Source: Janthinobacterium sp. PAMC25594
GTDB lineage: Bacteria > Pseudomonadota > Gammaproteobacteria > Burkholderiales > Burkholderiaceae_D
Assembly (NCBI RefSeq): GCF_019443505.1
Contig: NZ_CP080377.1
Coordinates: forward strand, 2,976,001-3,040,000
Reading direction: 5' to 3'
DNA length: 64,000 nt
A program made the translations under genes and the position numbers. Below, piece by piece: positions 1-8,394 of this stretch. How positions within the stretch are numbered: the first letter of the stretch is position 1; every line of letters begins with the position of its first letter. The notes below the pieces were generated by a model that saw only the letters and a list, made by a program, of their open reading frames with translations, was not told where the DNA came from and did not search any database.

Positions 1-1656
1 GCCGCCATAGTGGGCCGGGCCGGTCGGTTCATCGATCATCACGGCAATGATGAAGCGCGGCGCCGACATCGGCACCATGCCCACGAAAGAGCCGATGTAT
101 TTGCGCGGCATCGCATAGCGGCCGTTTTCCACTTTATAAGCGGTACCCGTCTTGCCGCCCACGCGGTAGCCGGCGACCTGGGCGCGCTTGGCCGAGCCGT
201 GCGCGCCGGAGACCACCAGTTCCAGCATGGCGCGCATTTCGGCGGCCGTCTTCGGCTTGATCACCTGCTGGCCCACGGGCAGCTCATTGACCTTCTGGAA
301 TGACAGGGGGATCGTGTCGCCATCACGCGCGAACATCATGTAGGAGCGCGCCAGCTGGATCAGCGACACGGAAATGCCGTTACCGTAGCTCATGGTGGCC
401 TGCTCCACCGGGCGCCACGATTTATACGGACGCACGCGGCCGGCCACGGCGCCGGGGAAGCCCCATTTCGGCTGCTGGCCGAAGCCCACCTTGGTAAACA
501 TTTCCCACATTTCCTGCGACGGCATGCCCAGCGCGATTTTCGAGGTGCCGATGTTCGACGACATCTCGATGATTTCGGAGACACTGATCACGCCGTGCGG
601 CTTGGTGTCGGTAATGGTGCGGTCGGCGATGGTGTAGCGGCCCGGGCCCGTGTCGATCAGGGTGGTCGGCTTGACCCGGCCCGTGTCGAGCGCCAGCGAG
701 ACGGTGATCGGCTTCAGGGTCGAACCGGGTTCAAAGGTGTCGGTCATGACGCGGTTGCGCAGCTGCTGGCCCGTGAGCTTGCGGCGGTCGTTCGGGTCGT
801 AGCTCGGGTAGTTGGCCAGGGCCAGCACTTCGCCCGTGTGCACGTCGAGCACCACGGCGCCGCCGGCCTTGGCATTGAATTTTTCCACCGCTTCCTTCAA
901 CTGCGTGAAGGCGATGTACTGGATCTTGCTGTCGACGGACAGGGTCAGGTCCTTGCCGTCATGCGGTTCGTGGATGAAGCCGATGTCTTCGACGATGTGG
1001 CCCAGGCGGTCCTTGATCACGCGGCGGCTGCCGGTGGTGCCGACGAGGGTTTTCTGCTGCGCCAGTTCCATGCTTTCCTGGCCCACGTCTTCCACGTTGG
1101 TAAAGCCCACCACGTGGGTCATCACTTCGCCCTGTGGATAGAAGCGCTTGTATTCCTTGCGCTCGTCGATGCCATCGATGCCCAGCTTGGAGATCTTGTC
1201 GGCCACGTCCATCTCGACCTGGCGTTTCAGGTAAACGAAGCTGCGGTCCGAATCGAGCTTCTTGCGCAATTCGTTGACGTTCATTTCCAGCAGGCCGGCC
1301 AGCGCGTTGATTTTCTCGGGCGACGCCTGCAGCACGTCGTCGGGAATGGCCCAGATGGCTTTCACGGGCACGGACGATGCCAGCACCTGGCCGTTGCGGT
1401 CGGTGATCTTGCCGCGCGTGGCCGGCAGTTCCAGCGTGCGCTCGTAGCGCGCCTTGCCCTGCTTTTGCAAAAACTGCGTCGACACGCCCTGCAGCCACAG
1501 GGCGCGCGCGCCCAGGCCGGCGAAAGCGAAGAACAGCAGGAACAGCACGACGCGCGAACGCCAGACGGGCAGACGCACTGCCAGAACAGGGTTCTTCGAG
1601 AATGGCACGCCTTTCGATGCCGCCACCCGGCCGTTGCTGTTACCGCCCAACTTCAT
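1..1656 (-). CDS. ftsI: Peptidoglycan D,D-transpeptidase FtsI (PBP3), 3' end beyond window
   Basis: Septal class B penicillin-binding protein that crosslinks peptidoglycan at the division site together with FtsW. The window holds 552 codons from the ATG at 1656; the stop lies beyond position 1. A cytoplasmic tail is followed by one membrane segment near residues 32-52. All three transpeptidase motifs are readable on the minus strand: STLK within EPGSTLKP (near 711-730), SYGN (near 383-396) and KTGTA (near 140-160). The family is usually 570-600 residues, so only a few tens of residues should be missing. The ATG overlaps the ftsL stop (TAATG), which implies translational coupling in the dcw operon. 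Identification is certain from the motifs and gene order. Confidence 0.96.
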   Translation of the reverse strand, partial: MKLGGNSNGRVAASKGVPFSKNPVLAVRLPVWRSRVVLFLLFFAFAGLGARALWLQGVSTQFLQKQGKARYERTLELPATRGKITDRNGQVLASSVPVKAIWAIPDDVLQASPEKINALAGLLEMNVNELRKKLDSDRSFVYLKRQVEMDVADKISKLGIDGIDERKEYKRFYPQGEVMTHVVGFTNVEDVGQESMELAQQKTLVGTTGSRRVIKDRLGHIVEDIGFIHEPHDGKDLTLSVDSKIQYIAFTQLKEAVEKFNAKAGGAVVLDVHTGEVLALANYPSYDPNDRRKLTGQQLRNRVMTDTFEPGSTLKPITVSLALDTGRVKPTTLIDTGPGRYTIADRTITDTKPHGVISVSEIIEMSSNIGTSKIALGMPSQEMWEMFTKVGFGQQPKWGFPGAVAGRVRPYKSWRPVEQATMSYGNGISVSLIQLARSYMMFARDGDTIPLSFQKVNELPVGQQVIKPKTAAEMRAMLELVVSGAHGSAKRAQVAGYRVGGKTGTAYKVENGRYAMPRKYIGSFVGMVPMSAPRFIIAVMIDEPTGPAHYGG

Positions 1657-1925
1657 TATTCGCCCTCCGTCAGGTATTGCGTACGCGCCGCCGTCAGCGG
1701 CGTCATGCTCAGGTCGCGCCGTGCGATCGATTCGATGCGTTCATGCTTGCCCAAAGTGGACTGATCCAGCTGCAGCTGCGCCCAGTCGATGTCGAGCTGG
1801 CGCGACAGCGCTTGCGCGCGCTCCAGGTCGATCAGCAGGTGGCGCGACTGGTACTGCGCGTTCACCAGCGACAGGCCGCAGCACACCAGCAGCGCCGACA
1901 GCACGACACACAGCTTGCCAGTCAT
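1656..1925 (-). CDS. ftsL: Cell division protein FtsL
   Basis: Small bitopic protein of the divisome that forms a complex with FtsB and FtsQ. The 89-residue product has one membrane segment at about residues 4-22 and then a helical periplasmic part rich in Leu, Gln and Arg that suits a coiled coil ([20 protein letters not shown]). Sequence conservation in this family is weak, so the call rests on size, topology and position. It overlaps rsmH by four bases upstream (ATGA) and ftsI downstream by one base. It belongs to the mra/dcw operon read from the promoter near 3426-3454. Confidence 0.93.
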   Translation of the reverse strand: MTGKLCVVLSALLVCCGLSLVNAQYQSRHLLIDLERAQALSRQLDIDWAQLQLDQSTLGKHERIESIARRDLSMTPLTAARTQYLTEGE

Positions 1926-2893
1926 CGGACGCCGCCACTGACTGGAATGGGCAAACGCTGCGCCACGCGCATCACGGCCGAACGCGAACGCGGGTTGCCC
2001 TCGATTTCGGCATCGGACGGCTTCATCTTCAATATCAGCTTCATTTCCGGCTGCGGCAAGTCGACCGCGCGGATCGGCAGACGGCGGTCAGGCTGCTCCA
2101 CGTTCGCCTTCGAGGCGAAGAAGCGCTTGACCATGCGGTCTTCCAGCGAATGAAAACTGATCACGGCCATGCGCGCGCCGGGCGCCAGGCAGGCATACGC
2201 CTGGTTCAGACCGATCTCGAGATCCTCGAGCTCTTTGTTAATGAAAATGCGGATTGCCTGAAAGGTGCGGGTAGCGGGGTCCTTACCCTTCTCGCGGGTC
2301 TTGACGGCGCCTGCCACGATGCCGGCAAGCTGTCGTGTGCTTGAAATTGGCTGGACTGCCCGGCCAGCAACAATCGCCTTTGCAATCTGAAAAGCAAACC
2401 GTTCTTCCCCATAATCGCGTATCACTTTCTCTAAATTCTGCTCGGTTTCCACCGCCAGCCATTCGGCCGCGGAGATGCCGCGCGTCGTATCCATGCGCAT
2501 GTCCAGCGGTCCGTCGTTGCGGAAGCTGAAACCGCGCGCCGCGTCGTCGACCTGCGGCGACGAGATGCCCAGGTCGAGCAAGATGCCGTCCACCTGCTGC
2601 ACGCCACGCGCGGCCAGGCTGGCCGTCATGGTGGCAAAGCTGTCATGGACAATTTCAAAGCGGGGGTCGCCGATCTGTTCGGCCGTGGCGATGGCTTGCA
2701 AATCCTTGTCGAAGCCGATCAGGCGCGCATCAGCGGCCAGGCGCGACAAAATCAATCGGCTATGCCCGCCGCGGCCAAACGTGCCATCGACGTAAATACC
2801 GTGCGCGCGGTCGCCCGACAGGTCGAGCGCATCGACCGCTTCATCGAGCAGCACCGTGCGATGCTGAAATTCCGGCACCGTGAGTTGTGTCAT
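1922..2893 (-). CDS. rsmH: 16S rRNA (cytosine(1402)-N(4))-methyltransferase RsmH
   Basis: SAM-dependent methyltransferase that modifies C1402 of 16S rRNA; formerly called MraW. It has 323 residues, normal for the family. The N-terminus carries the SAM-binding stretch [12 protein letters not shown] near residues 35-46, followed by [13 protein letters not shown] and the conserved [16 protein letters not shown] block. The start is the ATG at 2893, nine bases after the mraZ stop. It overlaps ftsL by four bases. Second gene of the mraZ-rsmH-ftsL-ftsI operon. Confidence 0.97.
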   Translation of the reverse strand: MTQLTVPEFQHRTVLLDEAVDALDLSGDRAHGIYVDGTFGRGGHSRLILSRLAADARLIGFDKDLQAIATAEQIGDPRFEIVHDSFATMTASLAARGVQQVDGILLDLGISSPQVDDAARGFSFRNDGPLDMRMDTTRGISAAEWLAVETEQNLEKVIRDYGEERFAFQIAKAIVAGRAVQPISSTRQLAGIVAGAVKTREKGKDPATRTFQAIRIFINKELEDLEIGLNQAYACLAPGARMAVISFHSLEDRMVKRFFASKANVEQPDRRLPIRAVDLPQPEMKLILKMKPSDAEIEGNPRSRSAVMRVAQRLPIPVSGGVR

Positions 2894-2902
2894 TACGGAG
2901 CC

Positions 2903-3331
2903 TTAGAAAGAAAAATTGGAAAGTACATCGGGGGTGCCGGCATCGATCGCCTGCTGTTCTTTGTCGGCCAACCTGGCGGCATCCCATATTTCAAAGTGGC
3001 TGCCCATGCCGATCATCATGACTTCGCGCGACAGCCCCACGGCGTTGCGCAATTCGGGCGAGATCAGCACGCGGCCGGCCGAGTCCAGCTCGACGTCGAC
3101 GGCGTTGCCGAGGAAGATGCGCTGCCAGGCGCGCGCCGACATGGGCCAGGCGGCGATTTGCTGGCGGTGGCTTTCCCACACGGGACGGGGGAAAAACAGC
3201 AGGCAGCCATCGGGGTGCTTGGTCAGGGTCAGACGGCCTTCGCATTGAATCGCCAGCGCGTCACGGTGCTTGGCAGGGATAGACATCCTGCCTTTGGCAT
3301 CGAGATTGATTGCGGACGCGCCTTGAAACAC
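2903..3331 (-). CDS. mraZ: Transcriptional regulator MraZ
   Basis: DNA-binding protein of the SpoVT/AbrB type that represses its own dcw operon. The 142-residue product has two copies of the fold: the first around [16 protein letters not shown] near residues 9-24, the second around [18 protein letters not shown] in the second half. Translation starts with GTG at 3331; the N-terminus [15 protein letters not shown] matches the family and no in-frame ATG fits. Four ten-base-spaced GTGGG/GTGTG boxes lie 62-96 bases upstream of the start codon, as expected for autoregulation. Confidence 0.96.
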   Translation of the reverse strand: MFQGASAINLDAKGRMSIPAKHRDALAIQCEGRLTLTKHPDGCLLFFPRPVWESHRQQIAAWPMSARAWQRIFLGNAVDVELDSAGRVLISPELRNAVGLSREVMMIGMGSHFEIWDAARLADKEQQAIDAGTPDVLSNFSF

Positions 3332-3392
3332 GGAAGACCTTTTTTGAGCTTGGGTTGCGACGCTTGCGCATCATGATGAAAAGGGGAAATTT

Positions 3393-3427
3393 CCCACAAA
3401 AACACACTTTTTCACACAGTTGCCCAC
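3393..3427 (-). promoter_or_regulatory. MraZ operator: four boxes at ten-base spacing
   Basis: On the minus strand the pentamers read GTGGG (3423-3427), GTGTG (3413-3417), GTGTG (3403-3407) and GTGGG (3393-3397), each separated by exactly five bases. MraZ of other bacteria binds TGGG-type direct repeats with about ten-base periodicity just downstream of its promoter. The first box overlaps the -10 hexamer proposed at 3426-3431, consistent with repression. The two inner boxes deviate from the outer ones by one base. Confidence 0.8.
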
Positions 3428-3454
3428 TTTAGAGTAAGCAAAGATAGTGGTCAA
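3426..3454 (-). promoter_or_regulatory. Sigma-70 promoter of the mraZ/dcw operon
   Basis: Minus strand: -35 TTGACC at 3449-3454, a 17-base spacer, and -10 TAAAGT at 3426-3431. Five of six and four of six bases match the consensus. Transcription would start near 3419, inside the row of MraZ boxes, leaving a leader of about 90 bases before the GTG of mraZ. Confidence 0.6.
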
Positions 3455-3897
3455 GCGGTTTCCGATTGGCAAAACAGGAATTTTATTAATGAAATTAAGG
3501 ACTTAGCGCATATCGTTGAAGCAGTCTCAAATAAAAATATATCGATAAATTAGATACTTATGAAAGATAGTGAATGTGCTACCTCATATGCACACATGTG
3601 TTTTCCTACCGTAAACATCGAAAAAGACGAAATGTAAAAATTGAATTTTTTACAGTTAGTTGACACATGACAATACTTTCGCTATCCAGGCACAACAGCA
3701 AGCAGCCACAGCAAAAGACTTGGTTTAAGGCAAAAAAATGGCGCCCTTGCCGCGTACCGGCCCTGTTTTCAGGGGTTGGCCTGATGCGGGTCAACTATTT
3801 TTGCAATGCAGCAATTAATTGGATCGAAGAAACTTTAACCAATTGTCCACTTTAGTTGTATATACAACTTTATCTTGAGTGCACTATTTTTAGAAAC
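3455..3897. other. AT-rich intergenic region between mraZ promoter and rnpB terminator
   Basis: This stretch is clearly more AT-rich than its surroundings and I find no gene in it. Short open frames exist (for example 3667-3855 plus and 3606-3794 minus) but have unnatural composition and no recognisable domain. A possible plus-strand sigma-70 promoter is TTGACA at 3660-3665 with TATCCA 17 bases later at 3683-3688, with no evident gene behind it. A perfect palindrome lies at 3854-3869. The region could hide a small RNA, but nothing specific supports one. Confidence 0.5.
3854..3869. promoter_or_regulatory. Perfect 16-base palindrome, possible operator
   Basis: AGTTGTATATACAACT is a perfect inverted repeat in the AT-rich gap upstream of the rnpB terminator. 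The core TTGTATATACAA has the shape of operators used by GntR-type regulators, but no such regulator gene is nearby and no gene start is close to it. The role is unknown. Confidence 0.35.
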
Positions 3898-3925
3898 AAA
3901 AAAAGCCCCTTCGCGGGGGCTTTTT
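3898..3925 (-). terminator. Intrinsic terminator of rnpB
   Basis: On the minus strand AGCCCC and GGGGCT pair around a CGCGAA loop and are followed by seven T residues. It sits about 70 bases past the 3' end of the RNase P RNA, the right place and orientation to end that transcript. A run of T on the other strand means it could also stop plus-strand transcripts. Confidence 0.85.
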
Positions 3926-3992
3926 GGCGGCGCGCAGCAAGCAAACCGCTGCGGCCGATACACTCCCCGGCAGACCAGGGAGCACGAATTCA

Positions 3993-4354
3993 AGTGAAGC
4001 AGGCCGGTAGGCCGGATTTTGTTACGGCGCCTTCCCTTGCAGGTTGGCGCTATGACAGTCATTCCTCTAGGCGCCAGATTACTCGGGCGCTCAAGCTTTC
4101 TACCCGCACGCTCCGCGAGCAGCATCATCGCGTGCCTATTTGAAATTGCACCAGGTGGAGGTTACCGCGTTTCACCGTAACTTAATACGCTCGTCTCTGT
4201 GGCCCTATTCCTCGCCTTATACTCCCCCGGCATACAAGTACGCCGGGTCGGCTTTCAGCGGACGGCCGTTAACCGTCACCCCGCTCTATGGAGTCCGGAC
4301 CTTCCTCCCGCCAGCGCATTGCTGCGCCGGCCAGCGACTGTCTGGCCTGCTTCA
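3993..4354 (-). ncRNA. rnpB: RNase P RNA (class A)
   Basis: Catalytic RNA of RNase P, which removes 5' leaders from tRNA precursors. The two ends form helix P1 exactly: minus-strand GAAGCAGGCC (4344-4353) pairs with GGCCTGCTTC (3996-4005). Conserved class A elements are all present on the minus strand: AGACAGTCGC close to the 5' end, GGAGGAAGGTCCGGACTCCA (near 4288-4312), the central GGTAACCTCCACC and GCAATTTCAAATAGG, and GGAATGACTGTCATAG near the 3' end. The length of about 360 bases is slightly below the E. coli RNA (377). A sigma-70 promoter ends seven bases before the 5' end and a strong terminator follows. Confidence 0.96.
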
Positions 4355-4360
4355 CCCGCC

Positions 4361-4390
4361 ATTGTACCGCGCCGCAGCATGTTTCTGCAA
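4361..4390 (-). promoter_or_regulatory. Sigma-70 promoter of rnpB
   Basis: Minus strand: -35 TTGCAG (4385-4390), an 18-base spacer, -10 TACAAT (4361-4366, five of six matches). The predicted start at about 4354 coincides with the 5' end of the folded RNase P RNA, which strongly supports the assignment. Confidence 0.8.
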
Positions 4391-4578
4391 AAAGGCCTGT
4401 GCCGGAACGACACCGCTCGCCGGGCCCCGGCCCGGGGGATTGTGTAATTCGGTGTCGCCATTTCAAAAGCCGGGCCAAATCGGCTCACATAGAATGAGGC
4501 AAGCTGCTTGCATGCGAGCGCATGCGCACCGCTTGCCCGATTTTCTTTGCCACCCCACTAGAATATAAAGAGCCGAAC

Positions 4579-6282
4579 ATGACGCAACAATCCCGTACCG
4601 GCGGCCAGATCCTGGTCGATGCCCTGCAGATCCATGGTGTCGACACCGCTTTTGGCGTGCCTGGCGAAAGCTACCTGGACGTGCTCGACGCCCTGCACGA
4701 TTCGGGCATCCGCTTCATCATCAACCGCCAGGAAGGCGGCGCCGCCTTCATGGCCGAAGCCTACGGCAAGCTGACGGGCAAGCCGGGCATCTGCTTCGTC
4801 ACGCGCGGACCGGGTGCCACCAACGCCTCGATCGGCGTGCACACGGCCTACCAGGATTCCACGCCGATGATCCTGTTCATCGGCCAGGTGGGCAATGATT
4901 TCGTCGACCGCGAAGCGTTCCAGGAAATCGACTACCGCCGCATGTACGGCCAGATGGCCAAGTGGGTGGCGCAGATCGACCGCGCCGAGCGCATCCCCGA
5001 ATACCTGGCGCGCGCCTTCCAGGTCGCCACCAGCGGGCGCCCCGGCCCTGTCGTGCTGGCCTTGCCGGAAGACATGCTCATTTCCATGGCGACTGTCGCC
5101 GACACGCGCGCCTACCAGAGCGTGCAGGCATCGCCATCAGCACAGCAACTGCTGCAATTGCGCGCCATGCTGGCCGAGGCGCAGCGTCCGCTGGTCTTGC
5201 TGGGCGGCACCACCTGGACGCCGCAGGCGTGCGCCGACCTGCAGCAGTTCGCGGAAAGCAACCACCTGCCCGTCGCCTGCGCTTTCCGCTTCCAGGACTT
5301 GCTCGACAATGCCCACCCCAACTACATCGGCGACGTGGGCATCGGCATCAACCCGAAACTGGCCGCGCGCGTGAAAAATGCCGACCTGGTCATCGCCATC
5401 GGCCCGCGCCTCGGTGAAATGACGACGGGCGGCTATACCCTGTTCGACTCGCCCGTGCCGCGCCAGCGCCTGGTGCACATCCATACGGACGCCGAGGAGC
5501 TGGGCAGCGTTTACCAGGCCGAACTGATGATCAACAGCGGCATGCCGCAGGTCTGCGCCATGCTGGCCGCCATGCCCCCCGTCGACGCTTCCGCATGGAA
5601 ACATACGCCGGGCGAAGCCAAGGCCGAGCTGGCCGCCTACCAGGAGCGCCCGCCCATCTTCCAGGATGGCCAGGCAGCGCTGGACCTGTGGCAAGTGACG
5701 CAGGAGATCATGGCGCAGGCCCCCCTTGATACCATCGTGACGAACGGCGCCGGCAATTACGCCTCGTGGGCGCACCGTTTTTATCGCTACGGCGGCATGC
5801 GCACGCAACTGGCGCCGACGAACGGCGCCATGGGCTACGGCGTACCGTCCGGCGTGGCGGCGAAGATCGTGCATCCGGAGCGCACCGTCATTACCTTTGC
5901 CGGCGATGGCGAATACATGATGAATGGCCAGGAACTGGCCACCGCCGTGCAATACCAGGCGGGCGTGGTCATCATCGTCTTCAATAACCAGATGTTCGGC
6001 ACCATCCGCATGCACCAGGAACGCGATTACCCGGGCCGCGTGTCGGGCACGACCCTGCACAACCCGGATTTTGCGGCGCTGGCGCAGGCGTATGGCGCGC
6101 ACGGCGAAGTGGTGACTACGACAGAAGAGTTCGCTCCCGCCCTGCAGCGGGCGCTGGCGCACGCCAGGGCGCACAACTTGCCGGCCTTGATCGAGCTGCG
6201 CTATGACGGCAACCTGATCACGCCGAACGCGACGCTCGCCACCATCCGCGCCACGGCGGAAAAGGCGCAGGCGGCCAAATAA
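4579..6282 (+). CDS. Thiamine-diphosphate-dependent enzyme, acetolactate-synthase-like
   Basis: The 567-residue protein has the three-domain layout of the pyruvate oxidase/acetolactate synthase family. The N-terminal pyrimidine-binding domain contains the catalytic Glu in NRQEGGAAFMAEAY and then GPGATN. The C-terminal domain has the ThDP/Mg motif starting GDGEYMMNGQELA and ending in FNN about 30 residues later. The start chosen is the ATG at 4579, which fits the family N-terminus; the frame is open further upstream. No small regulatory subunit gene is adjacent, as would be expected next to a biosynthetic IlvB, so the substrate is unknown. It stands alone between rnpB and a bidirectional terminator. 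Confidence 0.88.
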   Translation: MTQQSRTGGQILVDALQIHGVDTAFGVPGESYLDVLDALHDSGIRFIINRQEGGAAFMAEAYGKLTGKPGICFVTRGPGATNASIGVHTAYQDSTPMILFIGQVGNDFVDREAFQEIDYRRMYGQMAKWVAQIDRAERIPEYLARAFQVATSGRPGPVVLALPEDMLISMATVADTRAYQSVQASPSAQQLLQLRAMLAEAQRPLVLLGGTTWTPQACADLQQFAESNHLPVACAFRFQDLLDNAHPNYIGDVGIGINPKLAARVKNADLVIAIGPRLGEMTTGGYTLFDSPVPRQRLVHIHTDAEELGSVYQAELMINSGMPQVCAMLAAMPPVDASAWKHTPGEAKAELAAYQERPPIFQDGQAALDLWQVTQEIMAQAPLDTIVTNGAGNYASWAHRFYRYGGMRTQLAPTNGAMGYGVPSGVAAKIVHPERTVITFAGDGEYMMNGQELATAVQYQAGVVIIVFNNQMFGTIRMHQERDYPGRVSGTTLHNPDFAALAQAYGAHGEVVTTTEEFAPALQRALAHARAHNLPALIELRYDGNLITPNATLATIRATAEKAQAAK

Positions 6283-6306
6283 GCCCGTTTCAGCGCTAAA
6301 AACAAC

Positions 6307-6340
6307 AAAGGCCCGGTCGATACCGGGCCTTTTTCTTTTT
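6307..6340. terminator. Bidirectional intrinsic terminator
   Basis: Perfect stem AGGCCCGG/CCGGGCCT (6309-6316 and 6323-6330) with a six-base loop, A residues before and TTTTTCTTTTT after. It lies between two convergent genes (4579-6282 plus, 6356-6883 minus) and can serve both. Confidence 0.88.
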
Positions 6341-6355
6341 GACAGCGGCAATCGC

Positions 6356-6883
6356 TCAGGCAGCGGGTACTGGCGCGCTTTCCTCGGCAGGCGTTTCCGG
6401 CACCGGCGGGCATGGCGTGCAATTTTTCAAGGGACGGCCGAAATCGCGCACGCGGCTCAGTTTCATCGGCATGCGCACATTGCCGCCGCAGTAATCGCCT
6501 TCCAGGGTCAGGGTTTGCCCGTCTTTGGAAAACTTGCCGACGATGGTGCGCTCTTCGCTGTCGGCGCCGGCGATGGTGAAATCGAAGGCGCCCGTGGCGG
6601 CGTCCAGGTTGACGTCATTGGCGACGATAGGCCAGCTCAGGGCGCCCGCCGTGAATTCGTAGATGACGGAGTCGGCCTCGGCAAAGCGGTGCAGGGTCAC
6701 GCGCTGGCCGCCGATTTCGCCGCTATCCTTTTGCAGGCACAGGTCCGAGTAGACGGCCACGCCGTAGCGCTCCAGTCCGGCCGGCTTCTTGCCCTTGGCG
6801 GCGGCGACAGCGGTGCCCGTGGCACCGGCAAGCAGCAGCGCGGCCAGCATGACAGCCAGGCGCGGCGAGGTGAATGAATACAT
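6356..6883 (-). CDS. Exported protein of unknown function
   Basis: The 175-residue product begins with a clear cleavable signal peptide (about residues 1-28, ending VAAAKG) and is therefore predicted periplasmic. The mature part has a beta-rich look, with Cys residues at SDLCLQK and GDYCGG that could pair, and a C-terminal tail rich in Pro and Cys (NCTPCPPVPETPAEE). I do not recognise a family. It lies alone, convergent with the ThDP enzyme and tandem with the downstream-of-porin region. Nothing in the context suggests a role. Confidence 0.72.
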   Translation of the reverse strand: MYSFTSPRLAVMLAALLLAGATGTAVAAAKGKKPAGLERYGVAVYSDLCLQKDSGEIGGQRVTLHRFAEADSVIYEFTAGALSWPIVANDVNLDAATGAFDFTIAGADSEERTIVGKFSKDGQTLTLEGDYCGGNVRMPMKLSRVRDFGRPLKNCTPCPPVPETPAEESAPVPAA

Positions 6884-6983
6884 GGCATTCCTTTACTTGA
6901 GTAACAACGGCATTATAACTGGCGCCGCCCATGCAAAAACGCGCCGCCAGGCCGAAGCCAGACAGCGCGTTTCTTTGCTTGCA

Positions 6984-7001
6984 GCATCCCCGAAGGGATG
7001 C
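6984..7001 (-). terminator. Stable hairpin after the porin gene
   Basis: GCATCCC and GGGATGC pair perfectly around a four-base loop; on the minus strand the loop reads TTCG closed by C-G, an exceptionally stable tetraloop. It is 33 bases beyond the porin stop. There is no T-run, so it may protect the 3' end or act with Rho rather than being a classic intrinsic terminator. Confidence 0.5.
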
Positions 7002-7033
7002 CTCAGCGGTACTAAGCTTCGCTTGCGCGAATA

Positions 7034-8131
7034 TTAGAACGAGTGACGAACACCAACGTTGAAGGCTTTGTCGCCCGTACCAACATTGCTGTTGTTACCA
7101 ACGGTGTAGCCAGCGTTGTTTTTGTTCTTGATTTTAGCGTACGAAGCGTAGGTGCTGGTGCGCTTCGACAGAGCGTACGAGTAGCCCACTGCCCATTGAT
7201 CAGCATCAGCGTTCGTACGAGCTTTGTCGTTCGTGCGGATGAACGAAGCCATCACGGTGCCAGCTGGGCCAACAGGTACGGTTGCGCCAACCAGGATGTT
7301 GTTGCTGTCGTTGCTGTAAGCAGCGGTGTTGTAGTTGAACGAGTTGACAGTCGAGAACGTGCCGTCAGCGTTTTCCTTGGCGTTGTTAGCTACAGCGCTG
7401 TTGTTACCTTTGTTGGAACCATATGCGATGTAAGCTTTAGCAACTGCGAAGTCGTAGTTAGCTGCAGCCAACCAGTTACGTGCGCTACCAGCTTCGGTGT
7501 TTGCGGTGTCGTTGCTGGTGGTGTTGTAAGCCACACGTGCGTTCAGAGGACCGTTCGAGTAGCCAACCGACGCGCCGATTTGACGACCGATTTTGTTCGA
7601 TTCAGCTTTTTCGCCGAAGGTGTAAGCAACGTCAGCGTCAAAACCGTTGAAGTTTGGCGAGGTGTACAGCACGGTGTTGCTGGTGCGGGTCAGTGCTTTC
7701 GATGGGAACAGGTTCTTGGCGGAACCAGCGTAGCCCACTGCGAATGGATCAGCAACTTTCGACAGGGTGTTGTACCAAGGCGTGTATTGACGACCCAGGG
7801 TCAGCGTACCAGCCGTTTTGCTGCTCAGACCGATGTACGATTGACGATTGAAGATCGAACCAGCTTTGTCTTGCGTACCGTTGTCAACGCCAAAGCCCGA
7901 TTCCAGAACGAACAGTGCCGACAGGCCGCTGCCCAGATCTTCGGTGCCTTTGAAGCCGATACGGGAAGCCGAAGCAACGCCGCTGTCCAGCTTGTTAACA
8001 TTGCCGTTAACGCCGCCGCGCTCGCTGACGAAACCAGCGTCAACGGTACCGTAGATAACAACGCTCGATTGAGCTTGGGCTACGCCGGTGGCTGCTGCCA
8101 GGACTGCCAGGGTGATCAGAGTTTTTTTCAT
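7034..8131 (-). CDS. Gram-negative trimeric porin (Burkholderia/Neisseria type)
   Basis: General diffusion porin of the outer membrane. The 365-residue protein starts MKKTLITLAVLAAATGVAQA, a signal peptide of about 20 residues, followed by the family start QSSVVIYGTVDAGF. It ends GVRHSF with the C-terminal Phe that the BAM machinery recognises. Alternating polar and hydrophobic strands and GRQYTPWYN support a 16-strand barrel. The ATG at 8131 is preceded by AAAGGAAA; the frame is open further upstream, but that part has no signal sequence. Base composition is lower in GC than the neighbours, which is common for highly expressed porins. A leader of over 200 bases contains a hairpin (8188-8204). 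Confidence 0.95.
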   Translation of the reverse strand: MKKTLITLAVLAAATGVAQAQSSVVIYGTVDAGFVSERGGVNGNVNKLDSGVASASRIGFKGTEDLGSGLSALFVLESGFGVDNGTQDKAGSIFNRQSYIGLSSKTAGTLTLGRQYTPWYNTLSKVADPFAVGYAGSAKNLFPSKALTRTSNTVLYTSPNFNGFDADVAYTFGEKAESNKIGRQIGASVGYSNGPLNARVAYNTTSNDTANTEAGSARNWLAAANYDFAVAKAYIAYGSNKGNNSAVANNAKENADGTFSTVNSFNYNTAAYSNDSNNILVGATVPVGPAGTVMASFIRTNDKARTNADADQWAVGYSYALSKRTSTYASYAKIKNKNNAGYTVGNNSNVGTGDKAFNVGVRHSF

Positions 8132-8187
8132 TGCGATTTCCTTTAATTTTTGAAGCAAAAAGTAATACAGCCTATGCATCTCGAGCT

Positions 8188-8209
8188 GCGCTCTAGCAGA
8201 GCGCTTTTT
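8188..8209 (+). terminator. Terminator-like hairpin in the porin leader
   Basis: GCGCTCT (8188-8194) and AGAGCGC (8198-8204) form a perfect seven-base stem with a three-base loop, followed on the plus strand by TTTTTA. Read on the plus strand it is a textbook intrinsic terminator, but no plus-strand gene precedes it. Read on the minus strand it is a stem in the 5' leader of the porin mRNA, about 57 bases before the start codon. Confidence 0.55.
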
Positions 8210-8365
8210 ATGAGTGTGGGCAAGGTCTCCACCTGCCACATTGCTGTTCCGGTCAGAGGAACATTCATATCGGTATCGGCACGCTATTGCACCGATAAGC
8301 TTGAAGGCTGCATAACGACCGTCATTCGTGCGCCGGTTCGGTGCTCAAACGGCACCGGAAGCGGC

Positions 8366-8394
8366 ACTATAACGACCGTTTCACATTCCATCAA
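8366..8394 (-). promoter_or_regulatory. Probable sigma-70 promoter of the porin gene
   Basis: Minus strand: TTGATG (8389-8394), a 17-base spacer, TATAGT (8366-8371). Transcription from about 8359 would give a 5' leader near 228 bases that includes the hairpin at 8188-8204. It is the best match I could find in this region, but long AT-rich stretches offer alternatives. Confidence 0.45.

Noticed and set aside
595..1764. A 389-codon open frame on the plus strand
   Set aside because: Antisense to ftsI, whose three penicillin-binding motifs are all read on the minus strand. Composition is that of a shadow frame.
3667..3855. A 62-codon open frame between mraZ and rnpB
   Set aside because: A promoter-like TTGACA-N17-TATCCA precedes it, but there is no ribosome site and the product resembles nothing known.
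5137..6351. A 404-codon open frame on the minus strand
   Set aside because: Antisense to the ThDP enzyme at 4579-6282, which has intact catalytic motifs.
7043..8146. A 367-codon open frame on the plus strand
   Set aside because: Antisense to the porin, which has a signal peptide, a ribosome site and a C-terminal Phe.
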